Positions 1 to 8,493 of a stretch of DNA of 64,000 bases are shown in pieces. Where the stretch lies: NCBI GenBank assembly GCA_947484275.1, contig CANKOY010000001.1, positions 1 through 64,000 of the forward strand, written 5' to 3'. The number at the start of each line of letters is the position of its first letter. Within the stretch, counting starts at the first letter, position 1. The position numbers and the translations under genes were made by a program. The notes under the pieces were generated by a model, which saw only the letters and a list, made by a program, of their open reading frames with translations, was not told the DNA's origin and searched no databases. This DNA is from Planctomycetota bacterium. Its GTDB lineage: Bacteria; Planctomycetota; UBA1135; GCA-002686595.

Positions 1-1
1 C

Positions 2-61
2 CTCGACGATGCGGTGACGCCAATCATGCGCATCCCCTACCAGCGCAAGCTCAACCCCTAG
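2..61 (+). CDS. C-terminal end of an unidentified protein (cut by window start)
   Basis: An open frame enters from the left edge and stops at TAG (59-61). Only 19 residues remain, ending in IPYQRKLNP. Nothing in the fragment identifies a family. It is called coding because the frame is open to the edge and the next gene (tyrS) converges on it. It could be chance. Confidence 0.35.
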   Translation, partial: LDDAVTPIMRIPYQRKLNP

Positions 62-90
62 CGGCCCGTTGAGAAAGTCCTGTCGCGAAG

Positions 91-104
91 CGAAGCGAGC
101 TTCG
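91..104. terminator. Small hairpin between convergent genes
   Basis: The arms CGAAG and CTTCG pair across a 4-base loop. The hairpin lies between the end of the left-edge reading frame (61) and the end of tyrS (228). No T-run follows on either strand, so it is at best a weak intrinsic terminator. The rest of 62-227 shows nothing recognisable. Confidence 0.25.
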
Positions 105-227
105 TCGTGGATAGGAACGCGAGTGAGGAACGGCGGAGGCGGCTTCCCTGGCCCCTGAGCACGGCGCGACGACTGTGACGACGCCGCGGCGACGAGCGCG
201 CAGCCGGGCACGCTTTCGGGCGGGCCG

Positions 228-1394
228 CTAGGTCGGCGGCAGAATGCGCGCTGCCCTGCGCTTGCCGAGTTGAAGCAGCAGCGGAAGGCGCGCGCGCTCG
301 ACCTGAAACACCGGGTCCGTGGCCACCGTTCCGTCGAGTGTCACGGCGCCTTGCTGAACCGCGCGTCGCGCGTCCGAAGTGCTCGCACTGAGCCCCAGCT
401 GCTTGATCAAATTGGCCAGCGGCATGCGATCCGCCGTGGGGTCCGGCCAGGGCATGCTTGGGGCTTCGCGCACGTCGTCCAGGCTTTGTCGGCCGTGAAA
501 AAAGCCTGTGATCTCGCTGGCGAGACGGTCCTTCGCGTCGCGCCAATCGCCAGCGCACAGGCGCTCGATCTCCGCCGGCTCAACCTCGGTAAGCAGCTCG
601 AGCCACTGCTTCACGTTCTTGTCCTCCACGCGCAAGACCTTGTGAAACATCTCGCGCGCAGAATCGGTCAAGGGGATCGAATTGTCGTAGCTCTTCGACA
701 TTTTTCGGCCGTCGAAGCCGGTGATCAACGGCAGGGTCAGCACCACCTGCGGCGTTTGGCCGGTTTGCTCCTGAAGGTGGCGGCCGACGATCAAGTTGAA
801 CAGCTGATCGGATCCGCCGAGCTCCACGTCCGCGCGGATCATGACGGAATCCCAACCCTGCATGAGCGGGTAGAGGAATTCGTGGATTCCGATGGGCTCG
901 TTGTCGCCGACGCGCTTTTGGAATGTATCGCGCTCGAGCATGCGCGCAACGGTCATGCGCGACGCGAGCTGCAGCACATCCTCGAAGCGCATCTTGTCGA
1001 ACCACTCTGAATTGCGGTGCACCTCCGTGCGCTGCATGTCGAGCACCTTGGACACCTGACTGATGTAGGTTTCCAAGTTCGCTTCGACTTCAGCGCGCGT
1101 CAGCTGTGGCCGCAATTTGTTGCGCCCCGAGGGATCGCCGACCATGGCGGTGGAATCGCCGACGATCAGCACGATCTGCATCCCGGCGCGTTGCAGGGCG
1201 CGTAGTTTGAACAACTGAACGCAGTGGCCCAGGTGCAAGTCGGGCGAGGAAGGGTCCATTCCGAACTTGACCCGCAGGGCCCGGCCGGACCCCAAACGCA
1301 ATGACAGGTCCGCGCGTTCGATCAGATCGATAGCGCCTTGGGAGAACAGCTCGAGGTGCTTGAGGCTCATCGTGGGACGCGCCGCTGCGCTCAC
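228..1394 (-). CDS. tyrS: Tyrosyl-tRNA synthetase
   Basis: Cytoplasmic class I aminoacyl-tRNA synthetase that charges tRNA-Tyr. The 388 residues show the HIGH-type signature HLGH at about 54-57, the tyrosine-pocket segment GGSDQLFN at about 193-200, and an intact KMSKS loop at 231-235. A C-terminal S4-like RNA-binding segment (about 325-385) follows. The length fits bacterial TyrRS. The GTG at 1394 overlaps the stop of the upstream lipoprotein gene as GTGA, which suggests translational coupling. An ATG eight codons later (1370) is an equally plausible start. It is the last gene of an rpsA-lipoprotein-tyrS run. Confidence 0.96.
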   Translation of the reverse strand: MSAAARPTMSLKHLELFSQGAIDLIERADLSLRLGSGRALRVKFGMDPSSPDLHLGHCVQLFKLRALQRAGMQIVLIVGDSTAMVGDPSGRNKLRPQLTRAEVEANLETYISQVSKVLDMQRTEVHRNSEWFDKMRFEDVLQLASRMTVARMLERDTFQKRVGDNEPIGIHEFLYPLMQGWDSVMIRADVELGGSDQLFNLIVGRHLQEQTGQTPQVVLTLPLITGFDGRKMSKSYDNSIPLTDSAREMFHKVLRVEDKNVKQWLELLTEVEPAEIERLCAGDWRDAKDRLASEITGFFHGRQSLDDVREAPSMPWPDPTADRMPLANLIKQLGLSASTSDARRAVQQGAVTLDGTVATDPVFQVERARLPLLLQLGKRRAARILPPT

Positions 1395-2437
1395 CGACGG
1401 TACGTCGGAGAATCGGGCAGTTCCAGGGCCGATCCTTCGCCCAACGCTTCACTTGCTGACTGCGCTCGCGCCCTGGCGCGCTCGTCGAGCCACTGACGCC
1501 AACTGCGCGAGTCGGCGCCGAGTTCCTGCCGACCGGAGAGCCAGCGCAGGGCCACGGTGATTTTTTCTAATTCGCCCGAGGGCAGTGCCATGGCGGACAC
1601 CGTCAAGAGATCGAGGGCCAAGGCGCGCTGGTCCACCGGAATGCGCACTGCGCGCTCCAGTAGCGGCGCCGTTCGGATCATCTCCTCGCGCACGTAGCGC
1701 GCCAGTTCTTGGGGATCCACGGGTTCGGTAGGCAAGAAATCGGCCAGCCGTATCACGTCCGCGCGCGCGATGGGGATCTCCGCCGCTGGGCGCACTTCGC
1801 TGCCCTTCCACACGTCGCCCGGGAGAAACTCCAGGGTGAAATTGGCGCGCACCGCCAAAGCCTCCCCGGGGGGAATTTCGAAGCGGCCAACCTCCTGCGC
1901 GGTCTCGACGCCAGCTGGCAGGTGCCAGCGCGAGAGCGACTCGACGATCGTGCCGACGGAATAGCGCTGCTCGAGCCCCTCAGGCGAGACGCCGATCAGC
2001 GACATGCGCAAGCTCGGGGGCGCGCCGCGCAGGGTCAGATCGTCAGCTCCGATGTTCGAGGCCAGGGCGCTCACAATCCACTGGTCGCCCGGCAACTGCC
2101 GCTTGGCTTCGAGACGAATTCCAAGGGACGCGACCCATTCGCGGCCCTCAAGGATCCGGTCGTAGGCGCGGGCGCGCGCCAGGGCGGCACCGCGGGGACC
2201 GCGAGCGTGAATACGCAACAGAATGCGCTGGGCCAGGCTGTCATCCCGCGCGCGCAGGGCAGCGTCGAGACTGGCGAATCCCGCCTCGAAGGGTTCCAGC
2301 TCACTCTGGGCGCGCTCGCGCTGGGCGGGCGTCATCTGGGCCAGGGACCCAGGCGACCCCGGTATGAAATGGTCAGCGGGCCCTGCACAGGCGATGACGA
2401 AAAAAATCGTCAGTGCCGTGAGCAGGGCCCGCTGCAT
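1391..2437 (-). CDS. Putative lipoprotein of unknown function
   Basis: 348 residues. A short hydrophobic leader ends in a lipobox-like VIAC with Cys17, so the product is probably lipid-anchored. Residues 35-110 are helical and charged. The middle looks beta-rich, and the C-terminal 40 residues are charged and low-complexity. No enzyme motif was recognised. It starts 18 bases after the rpsA stop and its stop overlaps the tyrS start, so it is probably co-transcribed with two translation genes. No functional link to them is evident. Confidence 0.8.
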   Translation of the reverse strand: MQRALLTALTIFFVIACAGPADHFIPGSPGSLAQMTPAQRERAQSELEPFEAGFASLDAALRARDDSLAQRILLRIHARGPRGAALARARAYDRILEGREWVASLGIRLEAKRQLPGDQWIVSALASNIGADDLTLRGAPPSLRMSLIGVSPEGLEQRYSVGTIVESLSRWHLPAGVETAQEVGRFEIPPGEALAVRANFTLEFLPGDVWKGSEVRPAAEIPIARADVIRLADFLPTEPVDPQELARYVREEMIRTAPLLERAVRIPVDQRALALDLLTVSAMALPSGELEKITVALRWLSGRQELGADSRSWRQWLDERARARAQSASEALGEGSALELPDSPTYRR

Positions 2438-2455
2438 GGTGTCAGTAGCCTCGAA

Positions 2456-4228
2456 TCAGGCCGGAGTTTCGGGCGCCGGCCGCGAATCGCCACCGTCCCC
2501 GCGCGCCTCCGCGGTCTTGGCTGCTTCCGCCTCCTGGGCTTGACGGCGCTCGTGCTCCGCCAGGATCGCCTTGTTCTCCTCGAAGTCCGCGTGGACGAAG
2601 GACAAGCCGATCTTGCGCTCGTCGGTGTCGACGCGGATCACGCGCACTTCGATTTTCTGACCGGGCTTCACGATTTCCTCGGGGCTGGAAATCTTGTGGT
2701 CGGACAGTTCGGAGACGTGCAGCAGCCCCTCGAGATCGTCCTCGAGCTTCACGAAGGCACCGAAGTTCGTGATCTTCGTCACGAAGCCGGTCAACAAATC
2801 GCCAACGTGGTAGTTGGCAGGAATCGTGTCCATCCAGGGGTCCACGGCCAGTTGCTTCAGGCCGAGCGCAATGCGCTTCTTCGCGGTGTCCACGGACAAC
2901 ACGACGCAGCGCAGCTTGTCGCCCTTCTTGACCATCTCGGACGGGTGCGTGATTTTCTTCGTCCAGGACATGTCGGTGACGTGCAACAGCCCGTCGATGC
3001 CCTCTTCGATCTCGATGAACGCGCCGTAGGAGGTCAGGTTGCGCACCGTGCCCTCGATGACTGTGCCGACCGGGTAGTGCTCCTCGACCAGGTCCCAGGG
3101 ATTGGTCTCGGCCTGTTTCATGCCGAGCGAAATCTCCTGCTTCTCCTTGTTGTACTCGAGCACCACAACCTCGGCCTTGTCGCCGGTCTTGACCAGCTCG
3201 GACGGGTGGTTGATGCGTCGCGTCCAGGACATTTCGGAGATGTGCACCAGGCCCTCGACGCCGTCTTCGAGTTTGACGAAGGCACCGTAGGACATGATGT
3301 TGACCACTTCGCCCACGTGCTTCGAGGCCACCGGGTAGCGCGCTTCGATGCCTTCCCAGGGCGAAGCTTGCTTCTGCTTGAGACCCAAGGCGATACGCTC
3401 GCGCTCGGAATCGACGCGCAGCACGCGCACTTCGATCTGCTGATCGATCGTGACCATTTCCGAGGGGTGATTGATGCGGCCCCAGGTCATGTCGGTGATG
3501 TGCAGAAGACCGTCGATGCCGCCGAGGTCCACGAACACGCCGAAGTCGGCGATGTTCTTGACCGTTCCCAGGCGATTCTGGCCTTCCTTGATGTCTGAGA
3601 GCAGGATTTCCTTCTGCTTCTGACGCTCTTCCTCGAGCAGCTTGCGGCGCGAGATGACAATGTTCATGCGCTCCGCGTCGATCTTGATGATGCGCGCGCG
3701 AATCGGCTCGTTGAGGAAGTCCGAAATGTCGTGGGTGCGGCGCAGGTTGACCTGCGATGCGGGCAAGAAGACGTTGACGCCTTCGACGTCCACGAGCAGA
3801 CCACCCTTGATCTTGCGCTGCACGACGCCCTGGACCTCATCGCCCTCGTTGTACTTGGTGGAGACGCGCTCCCAGGCGCGCAGACGATCTGCACGGCGCT
3901 TGGAAATTTGCGCGGTGTCATGTTCGTCGAGACCGTCGTAAAAGACCTCGTAGCTCTCGCCAGTCTTGGGCAGCACTTCGCCGAATTCGGCCAGTGCGAT
4001 CGAGCCCTCGGATTTGCCGCCGATGTCCATAACCACCATGCCGGTGCGCTCGTCGACGGAATCGACGCGAGCCTTGACGATGGAGCCGGGACGGATGTCG
4101 CGGACCGAAGTGGTCAGCGCAGTGTGCAGGTCAGTTTCGGAAAACAGTCCCATCGCTGCCTGGACCTGGCGTTCCAGATCCTGCGAGTCGATTTCGAACT
4201 GTTTGATGCGGCGTGAAGCGAGAGCCAT
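2456..4228 (-). CDS. rpsA: 30S ribosomal protein S1
   Basis: RNA-binding ribosomal protein that helps mRNA load on the 30S subunit. Six tandem S1 (OB-fold) repeats are visible at roughly 46-112, 130-197, 213-283, 300-370, 385-457 and 470-542. Repeats 3-6 carry the typical YGAFV/FGVFV and GLLHI/GLVHI strands. A charged Ala/Glu-rich tail ends the protein. 590 residues fits six-domain S1. The ATG is supported by a good Shine-Dalgarno AAGGA at 4238-4242 (minus strand), 9 bases upstream. It sits downstream of cmk-plsC, an order also common in other bacteria. Confidence 0.97.
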   Translation of the reverse strand: MALASRRIKQFEIDSQDLERQVQAAMGLFSETDLHTALTTSVRDIRPGSIVKARVDSVDERTGMVVMDIGGKSEGSIALAEFGEVLPKTGESYEVFYDGLDEHDTAQISKRRADRLRAWERVSTKYNEGDEVQGVVQRKIKGGLLVDVEGVNVFLPASQVNLRRTHDISDFLNEPIRARIIKIDAERMNIVISRRKLLEEERQKQKEILLSDIKEGQNRLGTVKNIADFGVFVDLGGIDGLLHITDMTWGRINHPSEMVTIDQQIEVRVLRVDSERERIALGLKQKQASPWEGIEARYPVASKHVGEVVNIMSYGAFVKLEDGVEGLVHISEMSWTRRINHPSELVKTGDKAEVVVLEYNKEKQEISLGMKQAETNPWDLVEEHYPVGTVIEGTVRNLTSYGAFIEIEEGIDGLLHVTDMSWTKKITHPSEMVKKGDKLRCVVLSVDTAKKRIALGLKQLAVDPWMDTIPANYHVGDLLTGFVTKITNFGAFVKLEDDLEGLLHVSELSDHKISSPEEIVKPGQKIEVRVIRVDTDERKIGLSFVHADFEENKAILAEHERRQAQEAEAAKTAEARGDGGDSRPAPETPA

Positions 4229-4273
4229 GAAAAGAGGTCCTTAGGGGTCGGGTTTGAAAAAGGGTGGAGATAG

Positions 4274-4308
4274 AAAACGCCCCGCCGCGTGGCGATGTGC
4301 CGGCGGCG
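4274..4308 (-). terminator. Possible attenuator/terminator between cmk-plsC and rpsA
   Basis: Read on the minus strand, CGCCGC (4308-4303) pairs with GCGGCG (4288-4283) over a 14-base loop. A TTTT run (4277-4274) follows after five bases. The gap between stem and T-run weakens the case for an intrinsic terminator. It could separate rpsA from the cmk-plsC transcript or adjust its level. Confidence 0.35.
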
Positions 4309-4326
4309 AGGTGTACGGAGGTGGGC

Positions 4327-5613
4327 TCAGTGCGCGCCCGGGGAGAGCTTGGCGGCGATGGCGGCGCGCGTAAGCTCGAGGGCGTTCGACTGGGCCGGAT
4401 CGATCGGCGGGCAGAACTCGATCTCGATTCGCTTCGGGCGCGGAATGCTCTTGCCCTTGCCCCAGGCGGAGAACGTGCCGCGGATCGCGCAGGGAACGAT
4501 CGGGACCCCGGCGGAGCGCGCCGCTATCAAGGCGCCTGCCTTGAAGGTCTGGAGCGAACCGTCGTCCGAGCGGGTGCCTTCGGGGAAGATCGCGACGCAA
4601 TCGCCGGCCTCGAGGTGCGCGGCGATGGCCCGCAGGGCGCTGCGATCTGCCTTGCCGGGCTCGACGAGCACAGCGCCGCAGCGGCGCATGACGTAGGCCA
4701 GGGGCGCCGAGCGCGCGAGGCTGCGGCGCGCGACGAAGCTGACGTGGCGCGGCGCGGCGATGGCGATCAACGGAATGTCGAGAAACGACTGATGGTTGGC
4801 CGCGATCAGCACGCCACCGGTCCGCGGCAGGTGCTCCTGCCCGCGGCAACTTCGCCGGAAGTAGGGCAGGTACCAGAGGTTCATGACCGCGCGCGTCAGT
4901 CGATAGACAAACGTGGCGTGGGTCAGGATTTCTTCAGCGGGTTGTGCGCGCGCGCTGGCCCGCGGAACGGCGGCCTTCGCCTGCACCTTGCGCAAGATCT
5001 CGCTGGCGACACCTGCGGCGTCCATGGCGTCCGTCTCGATCACGAGCGCGTCCGGCGCGCGGATCAGTGGCGAATGGGCCCGTGTGGAATCCAGATGATC
5101 GCGCGCCTCGATCTCGCGCTGAATTTCGGCCTGCCGCTCGGGCTGGCCCAATTCCTCAGCGCGCCTTCGGGCACGTTCTTTGGATGTTGCTATGAGAAAG
5201 AACTTGTGCTCCGCACGCGGAAACACAACGGTCGTCGTATCTCGGCCCTCCGCGACCAGTCCACCGCGGCGCTCGGCCACTGCTTGCTGTTCGCGGACCA
5301 CAGCGGTGCGCACTTTTCCGTGTGCACTGACTGCGGAGACGTTGGCGGTCACTTCCGCACTGCGGATGTGGGGCTCGCCCGCACGTCCGTCGATCAGGAT
5401 GTTTCCGTTTTCGTCGAAGCTGAGTTGAGTTGTCTGCGCCACGCGGGCGCACTGTTCCTCATCCGTGGGGGCGAGCCCCTGCTGCAGCACGCGCCAGGTG
5501 ACCGCGCGGTACATGGCGCCCGTGTCTAGGAACACGAGCCCGAGTTCGCGGGCGACGCGCCTGGCCACGGTGCTTTTTCCGGCGCCGGCAGGCCCGTCGA
5601 TGGCAATGATCAT
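4327..5613 (-). CDS. Bifunctional cytidylate kinase / 1-acylglycerol-3-phosphate acyltransferase fusion
   Basis: 428 residues holding two enzymes. Residues 1-215 are a CMP kinase: P-loop GPAGAGKST, the LDTGAMYRA CMP-binding segment and EGRDTTT. Residues 230-428 are a PlsC-type acyltransferase: the NHQSFLD (HX4D) catalytic box, then FPEGTRS. The first half makes CDP for nucleotide synthesis in the cytoplasm. The second makes phosphatidic acid at the inner membrane. The frame is continuous with no frameshift. The start at MIIAIDG was chosen because Cmk proteins begin there; an in-frame ATG lies 24 codons upstream (5685). In other bacteria cmk and plsC are often separate neighbours before rpsA. 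Confidence 0.93.
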   Translation of the reverse strand: MIIAIDGPAGAGKSTVARRVARELGLVFLDTGAMYRAVTWRVLQQGLAPTDEEQCARVAQTTQLSFDENGNILIDGRAGEPHIRSAEVTANVSAVSAHGKVRTAVVREQQAVAERRGGLVAEGRDTTTVVFPRAEHKFFLIATSKERARRRAEELGQPERQAEIQREIEARDHLDSTRAHSPLIRAPDALVIETDAMDAAGVASEILRKVQAKAAVPRASARAQPAEEILTHATFVYRLTRAVMNLWYLPYFRRSCRGQEHLPRTGGVLIAANHQSFLDIPLIAIAAPRHVSFVARRSLARSAPLAYVMRRCGAVLVEPGKADRSALRAIAAHLEAGDCVAIFPEGTRSDDGSLQTFKAGALIAARSAGVPIVPCAIRGTFSAWGKGKSIPRPKRIEIEFCPPIDPAQSNALELTRAAIAAKLSPGAH

Positions 5614-5699
5614 GCTGCGGAAGGGTGGACTCTCCCCCACTTTAGATGGGGCGAAAGAGGATACGCGCAATCCGCCCAGGATCAAGTCCGCGGTGGCAC

Positions 5700-6488
5700 C
5701 TAGGCCGTGGCTGTACCCCTGAAGATCCGTGAAGATCCCGGCTCGAGGCCGCCTGCCGCGCCGACCAGCAGCATGTCCCGGGGCCCTAAAAAGGCGTCGA
5801 GGACGATCCAGCGCGGGCCCGGCACGAGGCGTTCGTCCCGAAATTCGTGGGCGTGGCCGCAGATCACGGTGTCGGCGGACGCAAGGGCTGCCCGCGCCCG
5901 GACCTCAGCCTCCTGCTGGCGCTTGGTCAGCGCAGGCTTGTGCTGTACAGCGCTCGTGGAGGCGCGCCGCAGGCGCCGAGCAATGCCCAGGGCCAGGGCA
6001 TCGGGAAGGCGCGGCGCGAGCCAGCGAACGGGCGCGGAACGCACCACGCGCTTGAGGCGCTGATAGCCCAGATCGAGCGTGCACAACTCGTCTCCGTGAA
6101 GGAACAGGATGCGCTCGCCGGAGGGCAGCACGGCGCGAACGCCCTCGGGGAACAGTCGCGCCCCCGTGGAGTCGGTGAAGTTCGAGTCCAAGAGGAAGTC
6201 GCGATTCCCAGGCACCAGGGAAATGGCCACGCCGCTGTCGCTGGCGCGCCTCAAGGCAGCGAGGATCAGCTTGGCACCCGGCAATCGCCCGTGGGCCGGC
6301 CCGACCCAGGCGTCGAACAAATCGCCGAGGATCAAGAGCGCGGGCCGCGCGCTCACGCCCCGCAGAAATTCCAAGAACGCCTCGTGTCCGTCGGCGCGGG
6401 CCGCATCGAGGTGCAGGTCAGCGATGACCACGGCGCCCGGGGGCAACTCGATGCCGCCTGGATCAGCCACTGGCCGAGCCCGGCGCAT
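5700..6488 (-). CDS. lpxH: UDP-2,3-diacylglucosamine hydrolase (LpxH-type metallophosphoesterase)
   Basis: 262 residues. The calcineurin-like metal ligands are in order: ADLHL (D24, H26), LGDLFDAW (D56), GNRDFLL (N95, D97), HGDELCT, and GHAHE near the C-terminus. GNRDFLL and HGDELCT followed by YQRLKR are typical of LpxH, which cleaves UDP-diacylglucosamine to lipid X at the inner face of the membrane in lipid A synthesis. This implies an outer membrane with lipid A. The ATG at 6488 lies inside the 3' end of the regulator gene; a GTG at 6470 is an alternative. The overlap suggests co-translation with the sigma-54 activator. Confidence 0.88.
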   Translation of the reverse strand: MRRARPVADPGGIELPPGAVVIADLHLDAARADGHEAFLEFLRGVSARPALLILGDLFDAWVGPAHGRLPGAKLILAALRRASDSGVAISLVPGNRDFLLDSNFTDSTGARLFPEGVRAVLPSGERILFLHGDELCTLDLGYQRLKRVVRSAPVRWLAPRLPDALALGIARRLRRASTSAVQHKPALTKRQQEAEVRARAALASADTVICGHAHEFRDERLVPGPRWIVLDAFLGPRDMLLVGAAGGLEPGSSRIFRGTATA

Positions 6489-7827
6489 TGAGGCCCAGGT
6501 CGCGCATCTTCTCCCACAAGACCTTGCGCGAGATGCCAAGCATGTCGGCGGTCTGGGAGCGATGACCGCCGCAGGCTCCGAGTGCGCGCACGATGTGGGC
6601 CGACTCGTGCTCCCGCAGGACTTCGCGAAGCGGTCGGACCTCGGTCGAGACTTCGGTCGCACCGCGCCAGCGCGAATCAAGGGGGACGAGATCTCCCAGG
6701 GCCAATTCGGTGTTCTCGCCAGCCAGGGCGATGGCGCGTTGCGCCGCGTTTTCCAATTCGCGCACGTTCCCGGGCCAGGGGTGGCGCGTAAGAGTCGCGA
6801 GGGTCGAGGCGCTGACGCCGAATCGCCGCCCCTTGCCGTGGCGCGCGATGAAATGTTCGAGCAGGAGCGGGATGTCGCCCTCGCGCGAGCGCAGGGGCGG
6901 CAGCTGAATCGGTACAACGTTGATGCGGTAGTACAAATCCTCGCGGAATTCGCCGCTGCGCACGAGTTCCGCCAGGGGCTCCTTGGTGGCGGCGACCACG
7001 CGGATGTCGACGTGGCGCGTCTTGTCCTCGCCCAAGCGCTCGACGGTGCGCTCCTGCAGCACGCGCAACATTTTCACCTGGACGGACAGGGGCATGTCGT
7101 CGATGTCGTCGAGGAAGAACGTGCCGCCGTCCGCGAATTCAAAGCGGCCGCGGCGTTCCTTGCGAGCGTCGGTGAACGCCCCCTTCGCGTGTCCGAACAG
7201 TTCGGCTTCCAGCAACGATTCCGGCAGCGCCGCGCAGGACAAGGCGACAAACGGTCCGTCGGCGCGGGCGCTGGCGTTGTGCAGGGCGCGGGCCACCAGT
7301 TCCTTTCCCGTGCCGCTCTCGCCTTCGATCAACACGGTGACGTCGCTGGGAGCCACAGTGCGAATGCGGTCGAACACCGCGCGCATCGATGACGAGGAGC
7401 CGACGATTCCTTGGAAGGCGCCGTGCGTACGCAGCTCCTCCCTGAGCACCGCGTTGGCCGCCGAAAGGGTCTTCACCTGCGCGAAGGTCGACAGCATCGC
7501 GACGATCGACTCGTTTCGGAAGGGTTTCTGGATGTAGTTGCGCGCTCCCAAACGCATCGCTTCCACGGCCTGATCGATCGAGCCGAAACCCGTGGTCACG
7601 ATCACCGGCCGCTCGGGATCGAGTTCGATCGCCCGCGCCAGGACCGCCATGCCGCCCTTGCCCGGCATGCGGATGTCGGTGATCAGGGCGTCGGGCTGGA
7701 AGGAATCCAACAGCTCCAAGGCCGAGTCAGTGTTCGCTGCGATTCGGGTTTCATGGCCCGCCTCGCTCAGGGCGTCGCCCAGCGTGACCGCGATCGTAAT
7801 TTCGTCTTCGGCGAGCAGGACGCGCAT
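6463..7827 (-). CDS. NtrC-family sigma-54-dependent response regulator
   Basis: 454 residues. The receiver (1-120) is intact: acidic pair E7/D8, phospho-acceptor D51 in TDIRMP, and K101 in IQKPF. The AAA+ domain has Walker A GESGTGKE (169-176), a sigma-54 contact loop reading GAFTDA (216-221; the usual form is GAFTGA), Walker B FFLDDID, and an arginine-finger region. A Fis-type helix-turn-helix lies at about 415-448. It activates sigma-54 RNA polymerase after phosphorylation. No partner kinase is adjacent; downstream is lpxH and upstream are GGDEF-like and FHA-like genes. Confidence 0.93.
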   Translation of the reverse strand: MRVLLAEDEITIAVTLGDALSEAGHETRIAANTDSALELLDSFQPDALITDIRMPGKGGMAVLARAIELDPERPVIVTTGFGSIDQAVEAMRLGARNYIQKPFRNESIVAMLSTFAQVKTLSAANAVLREELRTHGAFQGIVGSSSSMRAVFDRIRTVAPSDVTVLIEGESGTGKELVARALHNASARADGPFVALSCAALPESLLEAELFGHAKGAFTDARKERRGRFEFADGGTFFLDDIDDMPLSVQVKMLRVLQERTVERLGEDKTRHVDIRVVAATKEPLAELVRSGEFREDLYYRINVVPIQLPPLRSREGDIPLLLEHFIARHGKGRRFGVSASTLATLTRHPWPGNVRELENAAQRAIALAGENTELALGDLVPLDSRWRGATEVSTEVRPLREVLREHESAHIVRALGACGGHRSQTADMLGISRKVLWEKMRDLGLNAPGSASG

Positions 7828-7860
7828 GTGGGCTGCGGGCCGTGGCCCGCGGGTGGTCTG

Positions 7861-8394
7861 CTAGCTGTCAGCGGAACCCGGGTCACGATCGGCTATGCGG
7901 TCGCCGCCGGCGCGCAGGGCTTGATTCAGAGCACCTTCCGAGGCTGCCAGGAGCGAATCGAAGAACATCGTGTCATTGCCGGAGGAGCGCGTGAGGCCGA
8001 TCGACAGGGTGACCCGCAATCGCCGACCTTCGCTCTCGAACTTCAGATCGCGGACGCCGCCCATCAACCGCTCGCCCAGGGATCGCGCGCCGCTGAGGTC
8101 CGTGTGCGGCACCACGATCAGCAATCGATCGTCCGCGAGGCGTCCCATGAAGTCGCATTGGCGCACGTGGGTCTTGGTCAGCTTGACGACCTCGTCCAGG
8201 ATTGCCTCCTTCGAGTCGTAGCCGTAGAGATCGCGCAACTCCGACAGCCGATCCACGGCCACCATGACGCAGCAGATCGGATAGCTGTAGCGCTGTGCAC
8301 GACCGAACTCGATCCGCATCAAGTGCATGATCTGAGCGAGCGAAAACAGGCCCGACTCGGGCTCGGCGGGCTGTAGCGGCGTTTCTTGCGGCAT
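7861..8394 (-). CDS. Degenerate GGDEF-domain protein
   Basis: 177 residues, essentially one GGDEF fold (about 18-165). The N-terminal helix, the VAVDRL strand and a VTLSIGLT strand match the family. The signature that should read GG(D/E)EF is LADDR, so diguanylate cyclase activity is unlikely. The D-helix DLYGYDSKEAILDEV is recognisable. It may bind nucleotide or act as a protein-interaction module. There is no signal peptide or membrane segment. It lies 33 bases upstream of the NtrC-type gene on the same strand and is probably transcribed with it. Confidence 0.75.
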   Translation of the reverse strand: MPQETPLQPAEPESGLFSLAQIMHLMRIEFGRAQRYSYPICCVMVAVDRLSELRDLYGYDSKEAILDEVVKLTKTHVRQCDFMGRLADDRLLIVVPHTDLSGARSLGERLMGGVRDLKFESEGRRLRVTLSIGLTRSSGNDTMFFDSLLAASEGALNQALRAGGDRIADRDPGSADS

Positions 8395-8493
8395 GGTTGC
8401 GCCTCCGGAAGCGGGAGGCGACGGTCAAGAGTGTACTCAGCGGTGCGTCGGGATCCGAACGTCCGGCGGGCTCCTGCAGGAAAGGCCCCGCGC

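Noticed and set aside
58-558. Minus-strand frame of 166 codons
   Set aside because: It overlaps tyrS in another frame and has an Arg/Ser-rich shadow composition.
1709-3598. Plus-strand open frame of 629 codons opposite the lipoprotein gene and rpsA
   Set aside because: It is antisense to clear S1 repeats. Long antisense frames are expected in GC-rich genes, and the product is His/Asp/Arg-rich with no domain.
2456-4228. Internal DNA repeats in rpsA as a tandem repeat element
   Set aside because: The repeats are the six S1 protein domains.
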